Program-made: the position numbers and the translations under genes
Assembly: GCA_964495145.1 (NCBI GenBank)
Contig: CAZBUP010000042.1
Span: forward strand, 1 to 8,031
From: UBA6120 sp964495145
GTDB lineage: Bacteria; Bacillota_I; Bacilli_A; RFN20; CAG-826
DNA length: 8,031 nt
Direction of reading: 5' to 3'
Notes under the pieces: generated by a model
What the model saw: only the letters and a program-made list of their open reading frames with translations
Told to the model about the DNA's origin: nothing
The model's database searches: none
Part shown: positions 1 to 6,364 of the stretch, one piece after another
Position numbering within the stretch: position 1 is the stretch's first letter
How the letters are laid out: the number at the start of each line of letters is the position of its first letter

Positions 1-137
1 ACTATTTTTATTTGGTTAACAATTCAAAATTAAATAATATGCTCCCACAAACATGTTTTTTCTTTTTATTTCTAAAACCGGACAACATACTTGTTTCAAC
101 AAAACGGCTGAAACTGAGAACATATTTTAAAAAATCT
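1..137. other. AT-rich intergenic end of window
   Basis: AT-rich stretch downstream of the rlmD-like gene. It holds the palindrome AAACATGTTT (49-58) and a 6-bp inverted repeat GTTTCA/TGAAAC (93-98 and 109-114, 10-nt loop). Neither is followed by a convincing T-run on the minus strand, so no intrinsic terminator for the methyltransferase gene can be named. No gene of useful length is seen here. Confidence 0.5.
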
Positions 138-1493
138 CTATTTTTCCGGTGTTTTCAACTTGAGTAACACGCAAGTTTCCACGTGATATGTTTGTGGGAA
201 CATATCGACTGGTACCACTTGTTCAATTTCGTATTTGCTTTTTAGGATGGCTAAATCCCGTGCCAGAGTAGCGGGATCACAAGATACATAGACGATCTTT
301 TTGGGTAATAAAGATAATAATTTAGTCACGAACAATTCATCAAGCCCTTTGCGGGGCGGATCGACAAAGACGACGTCGATATTCCGTTTTTCCTTGACGA
401 GTTCACTGATGAAATCCGAGGCGTCAAGCGTAAAAAATCTGACATTATCGATGTTATTGATATGGGCGTTTTTAATCGCGTCATCGGCGGCTTCCTTGAC
501 GATTTCAACCCCGTATACTTGCTTTGCAAAACGACTGGCGATCAAACTGATGGTACCAACACCGCAGTAGGCGTCGAGGATTGTTTCGCTTCCATGAAGG
601 TCGGCCATCTTGATGGCCAGGTCATATAGCTTTTCGGCTTGGACCGGATTGACTTGATAAAATGACTTGCTCGAGATGTTGAATACCAAGCCATGGAGCT
701 TGTCTTGGATGTAACCGCGTCCGAATAAGATGTTTTCCCTTTCGCCTAAAATGACGTTCGTGGATCGGGTGTTGATGTTTTGAACGATGGTGGTGATTTC
801 CGGACGGGCTTCTTTCAAGGCTTTGGTGAAGTTACCGCGGCCCGGGAACGAATCGGCGTTGGTGACGAGGACCACCATGATCTCCGAGAACGCCAAACTG
901 GTTTTTATCAACACGTGACGGATGATCCCTTTACGTGTATCTTCATCATAGGCCGGGATTTTGTGAATCTTCATCAACTCTTTGATGGACTCGAGGATCG
1001 GACTGCTCCGCTCGTCTTCGATATAGCATTTATCGATCGGGACGATGTCGTGGCTGTTGCGCCGATAAAATCCCGAAATAAGCCGGTTTTGCTTATCATA
1101 TCCTAACGGCATCTGGGTTTTGTTGCGGTAGAAATACGGATTGTCCATCCCGATAACGTCAGCTACGGGTACGTCGAGTCCGCCAATCTTCCGCAAGGCT
1201 TCCGACACTTTCCGCTTCTTGAATTCAAGCTGGGCTTTGTAGGACAAGGCTTGGAAGGAACAGCCCCCGCAGGCAGTAGCCACCGGGCAGCGCGGCTTGA
1301 TGCGGTCGGGACTTATGGTGATCAACTGTTTGATGCGGGCCACGGCGAAGTCGGTTTTTGAGAAGGTAATTTCGACCACGGCTTCTTCATTCAAAAACAA
1401 ACCATCGACGAAAATCGGTCGTCCTTCATGGCGGATGATACCGCGCCCGTCGTGGGTGTAATCAACGCATCGGCCTTTGATTTCGTTATTCAT
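138..1493 (-). CDS. rlmD: 23S rRNA (uracil-C5)-methyltransferase, RlmD/RlmCD-like (TrmA/RumA family)
   Basis: Transfers a methyl group from S-adenosylmethionine to C5 of a uracil in 23S rRNA. The 451-residue protein has the full family layout. An N-terminal TRAM RNA-binding domain covers about residues 1-57. A 4Fe-4S site is visible as C69, C75, C78 (CPVATACGGC) and C156. The Rossmann SAM-binding motif DAYCGVGTIS is at 307-316, FYQVN at 278-282, and DPPRKG at 378-383. The catalytic cysteine is C405 in VSCDPATLARD, and the likely general base is E439 in HVET. Length is typical. The ATG lies in the ATGA overlap with the stop of the upstream hydrolase and has no clear Shine-Dalgarno, so translation is probably coupled. 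The stop is TAG. In Gram-positive bacteria one such enzyme (RlmCD) can modify two sites (U747 and U1939); the sequence alone does not tell RlmD from RlmCD, and tRNA-specific TrmFO is a different family. Confidence 0.93.
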   Translation of the reverse strand: MNNEIKGRCVDYTHDGRGIIRHEGRPIFVDGLFLNEEAVVEITFSKTDFAVARIKQLITISPDRIKPRCPVATACGGCSFQALSYKAQLEFKKRKVSEALRKIGGLDVPVADVIGMDNPYFYRNKTQMPLGYDKQNRLISGFYRRNSHDIVPIDKCYIEDERSSPILESIKELMKIHKIPAYDEDTRKGIIRHVLIKTSLAFSEIMVVLVTNADSFPGRGNFTKALKEARPEITTIVQNINTRSTNVILGERENILFGRGYIQDKLHGLVFNISSKSFYQVNPVQAEKLYDLAIKMADLHGSETILDAYCGVGTISLIASRFAKQVYGVEIVKEAADDAIKNAHINNIDNVRFFTLDASDFISELVKEKRNIDVVFVDPPRKGLDELFVTKLLSLLPKKIVYVSCDPATLARDLAILKSKYEIEQVVPVDMFPQTYHVETCVLLKLKTPEK

Positions 1494-2376
1494 AATTTAT
1501 GCAACCATTCTTTGGCCAGTCGTACCCATTCGTTAAGATGACCAAAATCTCTTACGAAGTCGGAGGGNNNNNNNNNNNNNNNNNNNNNNNNNNNNNNNNN
1601 NNNNNNNNNNNNNNNNNNNNNNNNNNNNNNNNNNNNNNNNNNNNNNNNNNNNNNNNNNNNNNNNNNNTGGCCAGTCGTACCCATTCGTTAAGATGACCAA
1701 AATCTCTTACGAAGTCGGAGGGATTCATATCGTCAAAGGATACATTTTCAGTGGCTAGGGACACACCGTGACGGCCCGAGGCGAAGAAATGGCCTTCGGC
1801 CGGTACCCGTTTCGAGCGAAGCGTCCCTAAAAAGATCATGCTGTTTTCGACCGGGACCGCCGTATCGTCCATCGTATGGAAAAGAAAGACCGGTCCCATC
1901 TTCTCGTGGACGTGCTTTTCTAGCGACACGTTATCGACCCGTTGGTTTGTCAAGTTGCCGCCGAGCAAGTTTAAAAACGAACCTGGATGCCGGTAACGGA
2001 TGTTCGAGGTGATGACCGGATAAGCCAAGATCGAACCTTTGACTTGCTTATAGCATTCAATAGCCATGGAGGCAGCTAGATGACCCCCGGCCGAGAACCC
2101 GATTACGATGATGCGTTTAACCATCGGCAAAGCCGATAGCTTCTCAATTAGCTCTTTACCTTCGTTGATCGTATCCGGATAAATCAGTTTGGTCTCGCGG
2201 TAATAGTAAATGGTGGTGTGATAACCTTCGCTACCGAAACATTCGGCCACCGGAATCGCTTCGCGTTTGGAAGTATATTCATAACCGCCGCCCGGGCATA
2301 TCAAAAGGAGGTCGCGCTTGCGCTCGTCATAAAAGGATACGTCCGCGTAATTCTTGGAAGCTAAATCAATCCGCAT
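1490..2376 (-). CDS. alpha/beta hydrolase (Aes/BD-FAE-like esterase), interrupted by an assembly gap
   Basis: Probable serine esterase of the acetyl-xylan-esterase-like alpha/beta hydrolase group; the substrate is unknown. Residue numbers are for the repaired protein of 243 residues. An oxyanion-hole segment CPGGGY is at 27-32, the nucleophile elbow GFSAGG with S95 at 93-98, the acid D171 in MDDTAVPVENS, and the histidine H203 in GRHGVS. The usual EGHFF-x3-GxHG pattern of this group is kept. There is no signal peptide, so it is probably cytoplasmic. The 100 N at 1568-1667 break the gene near its 3' end, but both sides encode the same FVRDFGHLNEWVRLA stretch. Dropping the N run and one 55-bp copy leaves 732 nt, exactly 244 codons, ending ...KEWLHKL and TGA. 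The gene starts 3 nt after the metG stop with no clear Shine-Dalgarno, and its stop overlaps the next start. Confidence 0.85.
1513..1722. repeat. 55-bp direct duplication flanking the N run (contig-end overlap)
   Basis: Bases 1513-1567 and 1668-1722 are identical over all 55 positions, starting TGGCCAGTCG and ending GTCGGAGGG. Each copy abuts the N run. This is what two contigs sharing a 55-base end overlap look like when a scaffolder joins them with N instead of merging them. It is not likely to be a biological repeat. Confidence 0.9.
1568..1667. other. 100-N scaffold gap, probably false
   Basis: Exactly 100 N, a usual placeholder length for a gap of unknown size. Because the flanks are the same 55-base sequence and collapsing them keeps the reading frame, the real distance is probably zero with an overlap of 55. 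No sequence is likely to be missing. Confidence 0.9.
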
Positions 2377-2379
2377 GGG

Positions 2380-3966
2380 TCACTTCTTCATCATCTCGGC
2401 GATGAAGGGCACTTCGACCTTGGGATCAAGCCGCGGGAATAGCGGCGCGCCTTTGGCGACCCGGCTCCCGCCGACGATGCCGAAGTTCGTGATGAAGGCA
2501 TAATGGTCGCTCGTCGGATCGAGACCCAATTGTTCATAGACTTTCTTGGGGGTTTCGGTCAAGACCGGTTGCAAGAGGGTCGTCGCGATATAGATAACGC
2601 TAGCCAAATGGGTCATGACGCTGGATAGTTCTCGCGTCTTCTCGGGATCTTTGACCAAGGCCCAAGGCTGGGTTTCGTCAATGTATTTATTGGCCCGGCC
2701 CACTAAGGCCAGAACCTTCATGAAGGCTTCGGTGATATGAAGATCGTCTAAATCGGCTTCATAGCCTTTAATCGTGGCCATGGCCAAGGTATATAAATCA
2801 TCGTCGAAGGGCGTGACGCTTCCGACATAGACCGGAATCACGCCTTCGTCATATTTTTCAATCATCGTCAAGGTTCGGTTGACCAAGTTCCCGAAGTCGT
2901 TAGCCAAATCGACATTGATCCGTTCAACGAATTGCTCGGGGGTGAACTGGCCGTCGTTGCCCCAAATGGTTTCGCGGACAAGGTAATAACGGACGGCGTC
3001 GCTTCCGTACTTTTCAATCAAGGGGAAGGGATCGACGACGTTACCCTTGGATTTTGACATCTTGCCGTCTTTCATCATCAAAAGGCCATGGACGAAGAGC
3101 CGGTCCGGCAGCCTTAATCCCAAGGCCATCAAGAACATCGGCCAATAGATGGCGTGGAACCGGGTGATGTCGGCCCCGACCACGTGGACGATTTCGGTAG
3201 CGGGATCGGCCCAGAATTTATCGAACAGCCGCTCGTCGGATGAATGATAGCCCAGCGCGGTGATGTAATTGGTCAAGGCGTCGAGCCAGACGTAGACGAC
3301 GTGCTTGGGGTTCTCATTTAAGGGGACGCCCCAGGAGAAAGAAGTCCGTGACACGCACAAATCCTCGAGTCCCGGCTTGATGAAGGTATTGATCATCTCG
3401 TTCTTGCGGGATTCGGGAATGATGAATTTCAAATTCTCGTCGTAGTAGGCCAATAACCGCTCGACGTATTTCGAGGTCTTGAAGAAATAGGCTTCTTCGC
3501 TGGCTTGATGGACTTCTCTTTGACAGTCGGGGCATAGATGCTTCTCACCCACTTGGGTGTCGGTCCAGAAAGCCTCGCAGTGGGTGCAATACCAGCCTTG
3601 GTATTGGCCGAGGTAAATGTCGCCGTGATCGATCATGTGGGTGAAGATGGCTTGGACGACTTTCTCGTGCCGGACTTCGGTCGTTCGGATGAAGTCGTCG
3701 TTGCTGACGTGCAGCTTTTCCCAAAGGTTTTTGATTCCGACCACGATCTCGTCGACGAAGGCCTGGGGAGCCTTTCCGGCCGCTTCGGCGTTCTTTTGGA
3801 TCTTCTCGCCGTGCTCGTCGGTGCCGGTCAAAAAGAAGGTGTCAAAGCCGCGCATCCGCTTGTAGCGGGCCCAGACGTCGCACAGGGTGGTGCAATAGGC
3901 GTGGCCGATGTGCAATCGGGCGCTGGGATAATAGATCGGGGTGGTGATGTAAAATTTGTTTTTCAT
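2380..3966 (-). CDS. metG: methionyl-tRNA synthetase
   Basis: Class I aminoacyl-tRNA synthetase that charges tRNA-Met and initiator tRNA with methionine in the cytoplasm. Counting from the chosen start (528 residues): the HIGH motif is at 19-22, TGTDEHG follows, a zinc knuckle has C127, C130, C145 and C148 (CTHC...CPDC), and KMSKS is at 302-306. The anticodon-binding helical domain fills roughly 355-490. The protein ends soon after it, so the C-terminal Trbp111-like tRNA-binding dimerisation domain is absent, as in several short MetRS forms. I chose the ATG at 3966 because the protein then starts MKNKFYITTPIYYPS, like relatives. The longer frame to 4017 would read through the rpmE terminator hairpin. 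An ATG at 3975 is a possible alternative. The usual GKDI before the RFH segment reads GADI (264-267). No Shine-Dalgarno is visible. The stop is TGA. Confidence 0.96.
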   Translation of the reverse strand: MKNKFYITTPIYYPSARLHIGHAYCTTLCDVWARYKRMRGFDTFFLTGTDEHGEKIQKNAEAAGKAPQAFVDEIVVGIKNLWEKLHVSNDDFIRTTEVRHEKVVQAIFTHMIDHGDIYLGQYQGWYCTHCEAFWTDTQVGEKHLCPDCQREVHQASEEAYFFKTSKYVERLLAYYDENLKFIIPESRKNEMINTFIKPGLEDLCVSRTSFSWGVPLNENPKHVVYVWLDALTNYITALGYHSSDERLFDKFWADPATEIVHVVGADITRFHAIYWPMFLMALGLRLPDRLFVHGLLMMKDGKMSKSKGNVVDPFPLIEKYGSDAVRYYLVRETIWGNDGQFTPEQFVERINVDLANDFGNLVNRTLTMIEKYDEGVIPVYVGSVTPFDDDLYTLAMATIKGYEADLDDLHITEAFMKVLALVGRANKYIDETQPWALVKDPEKTRELSSVMTHLASVIYIATTLLQPVLTETPKKVYEQLGLDPTSDHYAFITNFGIVGGSRVAKGAPLFPRLDPKVEVPFIAEMMKK

Positions 3967-3975
3967 GATATCCAT

Positions 3976-3981
3976 ATTATA
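3976..3981 (-). promoter_or_regulatory. candidate -10 box for metG (leaderless transcript?)
   Basis: A perfect TATAAT on the minus strand ends 9 nt before the metG ATG at 3966. Initiation about 7 nt downstream would put the transcript start 2-4 nt before the ATG, leaving no room for a Shine-Dalgarno, and none is present. No good -35 box is found, since the expected place falls in the terminator hairpin. The box may be chance in AT-rich DNA. Confidence 0.4.
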
Positions 3982-3985
3982 TATG

Positions 3986-4009
3986 AAAAAACCGCCATGG
4001 GATGGCGGT
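3986..4009 (-). terminator. intrinsic terminator of rpmE
   Basis: On the minus strand an 8-bp perfect stem ACCGCCAT/ATGGCGGT with a 3-nt loop (CCC) is followed by six T. It begins 19 nt after the rpmE stop codon and ends 19 nt before the metG start, so it separates the two transcription units. Confidence 0.88.
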
Positions 4010-4028
4010 GTCTTCACGCTTTCTGGGG

Positions 4029-4244
4029 TTACTTCTTGTTTTGGTCAAGACCGTATTTTTTGTTGAAACGATCGACCCGTCCATCCGCTTGGGTAAACCG
4101 TTGTTTACCGGTATAAAACGGGTGGCAGTTGTTGCAAGTGTCGACGCGGACTTCCTTTAAAGTCGATCCGGTTTCGAAGACGGTGCCGCAGGTGGTGCAG
4201 GTGACGGTCACCTTCTGATACTTGGGGTGAATGCCTTTTTTCAT
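4029..4244 (-). CDS. rpmE: 50S ribosomal protein L31, zinc-binding form
   Basis: Small protein of the large ribosomal subunit that takes part in the bridge between subunits. The 71 residues match the usual length. It opens MKKGIHPKY, and four cysteines, C16, C19, C37 and C40, form the zinc ribbon (CTTC...CNNC). This marks the C+ paralogue and not the zinc-free form used under zinc starvation. HPFYTGKQRF and the C-terminal GRVDRFNKKYG stretch are typical. A good Shine-Dalgarno AAGGAG lies 9 nt before the ATG. It appears to be a single-gene transcript with its own promoter upstream (4302-4330) and an intrinsic terminator downstream. The stop is TAA. Confidence 0.97.
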   Translation of the reverse strand: MKKGIHPKYQKVTVTCTTCGTVFETGSTLKEVRVDTCNNCHPFYTGKQRFTQADGRVDRFNKKYGLDQNKK

Positions 4245-4301
4245 ACGTTTGCTCTCCTTCCGCCTTAAGCGATCGAGGCGCCTAAAGTAAGTTGCCTAGT
4301 A

Positions 4302-4330
4302 ATATTATCATCTTGATATATGAAATTCAA
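4302..4330 (-). promoter_or_regulatory. rpmE promoter (sigma-A type, extended -10)
   Basis: On the minus strand TTGAAT (4325-4330) and TAATAT (4302-4307) are separated by 17 bp, and TG precedes the -10 box by one base, giving an extended -10. Initiation near 4295 would leave a leader of about 50 nt before the rpmE ATG. Confidence 0.6.
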
Positions 4331-4370
4331 CGAAAAATGCCCTCGGTTGCTTTTCCCGCTACCGGGGACA

Positions 4371-4436
4371 ACGCCAGGCGTCAAATGGGCGTGCAACTGT
4401 TTGTTGCGTGTATTTCCGCTTGACGGCCTCTATGAT
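4371..4436 (+). promoter_or_regulatory. possible promoter and operator region of the XRE operon
   Basis: Two small perfect inverted repeats lie upstream of the XRE gene: ACGCC-A-GGCGT (4371-4381) and GCAAC-5 nt-GTTGC (4395-4409, approximate to a base or two). A -10-like TATGAT sits at 4431-4436, 17 nt before the ATG, but no matching -35 box is found. XRE repressors often bind such repeats near their own promoter. This is inference and the repeats are short enough to occur by chance. Confidence 0.25.
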
Positions 4437-4453
4437 GTGGGTGAGGGAAAATC

Positions 4454-4903
4454 ATGATTGATTCGGTACAGGTCGGAACCAAGATCACCCAACTGCGAAA
4501 AAAAGCCCTTTTGTCGCAAAACCAGTTGGCCGACAAACTGTTCATCACGCGCCAAGCCCTCTCGAAATGGGAAACCGGCTTGTCGATCCCGACCATCGAG
4601 ATGCTCCTGCTTCTATGCGAAGCCCTGGACACGACCGTCGACGAGATCCTGTGCCTCGATGAAAACATCGCGATCGACCCCGAGAACATCTTCGTCGGCC
4701 ACAGCCGCAAGTTCATCATCAAGAAGATCGTAAACGGTGAACTACCAGTCGACTTGCCGAGCATCTTCTACCAATTGTCCCCTTCCGAACGGCTCTTGAT
4801 ACTTCGGGAAGTGCGCGAGGGACGCCTCGCGGTAAATCTCCATGAACTGAAAAGCCGATTGTCGGTATCCGAAATCAAATACCTAGGAGGTAATCTCGTA
4901 TGA
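4454..4903 (+). CDS. XRE-family transcriptional regulator with C-terminal repeat module
   Basis: DNA-binding regulator of 149 residues. A Cro/C1-type helix-turn-helix occupies about residues 8-65, with the recognition-helix pattern SQNQLADKLFITRQALSKWE and the following SIPTIEMLLLLCEAL typical of the family. The C-terminal part is not a known ligand domain to me. It holds two matching units 28 residues apart: G95-E-L-P-V-D-L...LSPSE and G123-R-L-A-V-N-L...LSVSE. The same kind of unit is seen in the protein of the next gene. GAGGG at 4443-4447 lies 6 nt before the ATG. The stop TGA overlaps the next ATG (ATGA), so the two are coupled. It probably controls its own operon, which is an inference. 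No signal or membrane segment is seen. Confidence 0.9.
   Translation: MIDSVQVGTKITQLRKKALLSQNQLADKLFITRQALSKWETGLSIPTIEMLLLLCEALDTTVDEILCLDENIAIDPENIFVGHSRKFIIKKIVNGELPVDLPSIFYQLSPSERLLILREVREGRLAVNLHELKSRLSVSEIKYLGGNLV
4885..4890 (+). promoter_or_regulatory. Shine-Dalgarno fixing the start of the acidic repeat protein
   Basis: A full AGGAGG lies 9 nt before the ATG at 4900, inside the end of the XRE gene. It supports this start even though it overlaps the upstream stop codon, and suggests that the second protein is made at least as strongly as the regulator. Confidence 0.8.
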
Positions 4904-5601
4904 TCTTAAAGAAAGTGACTAAAGACGGCAAAGACGTCTTCGTCGAAATCACCAAGGAAGAAGCCGAAACGGCAGCTAAAGCCGGCGAATTCGTGATTAT
5001 CGTCAACGAAAAAGGCGACAGCGTCACCATCGACGGCCAAAACGAGCACATCGACATCCAAATCGACCGGTCCAAAAAAGACCCTGAAGACGACGATGAC
5101 GATGATGAAGACGACGATGACGAAAAGCCCGGACATGACCCCGCGTTCGAGTTCTCTAAGAAGTTCCGCAAAAAGTTCGCCCGCGGCTTCCCGTTCAATT
5201 TCCAGCACCTGGGCGAATCGTTCCCGTTCATGAATCGCGGCAACGATCCCCAGACGGCGAAACTTTTAAGAATCCTCCCGTTCATGGAGGAAGAAGACAT
5301 CCATGAGGTGATCGACAAGTATTTGCATGACGATCCCGCCTTCGCCAAGCTGAATCTGACGGCGATCATGCCCTTCTTGAGCAAAGAAGACTGCGATGCC
5401 GTCTTCACCAAAGTGCTGGTGACCAAAGACCTATGGCACTTCATCGTGTCGCTGGCCCCGTTTGTAAGCGACGAGGCCCTCTCAAAACTGGTCGACCGCT
5501 ACCTGGCCGGCGAGTTTCCCGATCTCAACCTTGATAACCTATATCCTTTTCTCAACTCGAAAGACATCAAGCGGCTGTTCCGCTTCATGATGGACAAGTA
5601 A
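4900..5601 (+). CDS. hypothetical acidic protein with four ~30-residue helical repeats
   Basis: I do not recognise a family. The 233-residue protein has three visible parts. Residues 1-56 look like alternating strands with short helices (VFVEITKEEA, FVIIVNEKGDSVTIDG). Residues 61-75 are an acidic linker in which 14 of 15 residues are Asp or Glu, followed by a basic, Phe-rich stretch (83-110, FSKKFRKKF). Residues 120-233 hold four units centred on ILPFM, IMPFL, LAPFV and LYPFL, with the proline at 127, 158, 187 and 216, each followed by a charged helix such as EEEDIHEVIDKYL or NSKDIKRLFRFM. Spacing is 31, 29 and 29. No signal peptide or membrane segment is seen, so it is probably cytoplasmic. 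It overlaps the XRE gene by 4 nt and shares its repeat style, so a joint role, for example as a partner or sensor of the regulator, is plausible but unproven. The stop is TAA. Confidence 0.85.
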   Translation: MILKKVTKDGKDVFVEITKEEAETAAKAGEFVIIVNEKGDSVTIDGQNEHIDIQIDRSKKDPEDDDDDDEDDDDEKPGHDPAFEFSKKFRKKFARGFPFNFQHLGESFPFMNRGNDPQTAKLLRILPFMEEEDIHEVIDKYLHDDPAFAKLNLTAIMPFLSKEDCDAVFTKVLVTKDLWHFIVSLAPFVSDEALSKLVDRYLAGEFPDLNLDNLYPFLNSKDIKRLFRFMMDK

Positions 5602-5623
5602 TATGTTATTCGATGATTTCCTG

Positions 5624-6207
5624 TTATTGGGCGATAGCTGCGGTCTCCGCCAGATGGCGTTCGGGAACGAGCATGATTTCCTGGCTGATCTCGGGGGCCG
5701 CGATGATCGGAACGAGCCCGAGGGCGGTCTGATCGTGGAGGCCGGGATCGGCAAAAAGAGTTGAGACGTAGACCAGCTTACCGTCGGTGAACTCGGCCGG
5801 GATCGGAAAATACTTCGGTTCCGTCATCGGGTTCGTCAAGGCGTTGACCAAGCGGCGGTACTGCTTACCGGCCGCTTTTGCATGATCATGAGGGGTTCAA
5901 GTTTGTTATGGATGTCGATGAGACGATTCGGTTCGGTTTCGAAAATAGACATCGGCGAGAAGAGAATCCACACCAAGTAGGGCCGGTCATAGTCGCGGTC
6001 GGTATAGGTCCGGTAGGCATAGCCGTAGACGATGCGTCCGCTTTGCCAGACCCGTTCCCGCTGATAATAGCCCCGGGTCATGAAACCGAGTATCCGGCCC
6101 CGGGACGTGGACTTGCCGGACAATAATTGATAATCGGCCTTGGTCCAAACGAGGCGTTTGGCCAACAAGCGGTCGTTGAGGTGGTGAATGTATTCGCCGA
6201 ATTCCAT
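5624..6207 (-). pseudogene. hypothetical protein split by a one-base frameshift
   Basis: Not recognised. Two minus-strand frames, 5836-6207 (MEFGEYIHHL...) and the stretch ending at 5624, join smoothly if one A is added to the AAAA run (TTTT on the plus strand, 5876-5879). The join then reads ...LMIMQKAAGKQYRRLVNAL..., and the repaired gene is 585 nt, giving 194 residues and TAA. Without the extra base the first frame ends after 123 residues with an unlikely tail. The protein looks soluble, rich in Tyr and Arg in its first half (TRGYYQRERVW, YGYAYRTYTDRDYDRPY), with no signal peptide or clear catalytic motif. It converges on the XRE operon with 22 bp between stops. No Shine-Dalgarno precedes the ATG, but CATAAT lies 6 nt upstream. 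A sequencing or assembly error is as likely as real gene decay. Confidence 0.65.
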
Positions 6208-6364
6208 GGTTCTATTATGACCAGTTGCGGTCTTAAATGCATGTTAAGAATGAATTTTGTCGAAAAAACGAGGAAAATTTGCGATTTTCTCGACAATCGT
6301 CTCTTTCATCCCCTATGATGAGATATGTTATAATTACTTCACTATTTAAAAAAAGGAGTGCGCT
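6208..6364. other. divergent intergenic region
   Basis: AT-rich spacer between the frameshifted minus-strand gene and tldD. It holds a 7-bp inverted repeat TTGTCGA (6257-6263) and TCGACAA (6290-6296), whose arms can be prolonged by A/T pairs into an imperfect hairpin, and the tldD promoter and ribosome binding site. Confidence 0.6.
6326..6334 (+). promoter_or_regulatory. tldD extended -10 promoter
   Basis: TGTTATAAT is a perfect extended -10 (TG, one base, TATAAT). No good -35 box is seen 17-18 bp upstream, which extended -10 promoters can lack. Initiation near 6341 would give a leader of about 24 nt that contains the AAGGAG ribosome binding site at 6353-6358, 6 nt before the ATG. Confidence 0.7.

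Noticed and set aside
43..199. 12-bp inverted pair TCCCACAAACAT (43-54) and ATGTTTGTGGGA (188-199)
   Set aside because: One arm lies in the coding end of rlmD, the arms are over 130 bp apart, and a few such 12-bp pairs are expected by chance in a window of this size.
1490..1696. Short frames crossing the N run on both strands
   Set aside because: They exist only because N is translated as X. The minus one is the true hydrolase C-terminus seen a second time.
3538..4116. Long plus-strand open frame (192 codons) opposite metG
   Set aside because: It lies antisense to the highly conserved MetRS N-terminal domain, has no ribosome binding site and resembles no protein family; it is a codon-bias shadow.
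4245..4453. Possible riboswitch or T-box in the rpmE/XRE intergenic region
   Set aside because: No T-box motif, specifier stem or known riboswitch core could be recognised, and the promoter for rpmE explains much of the sequence.
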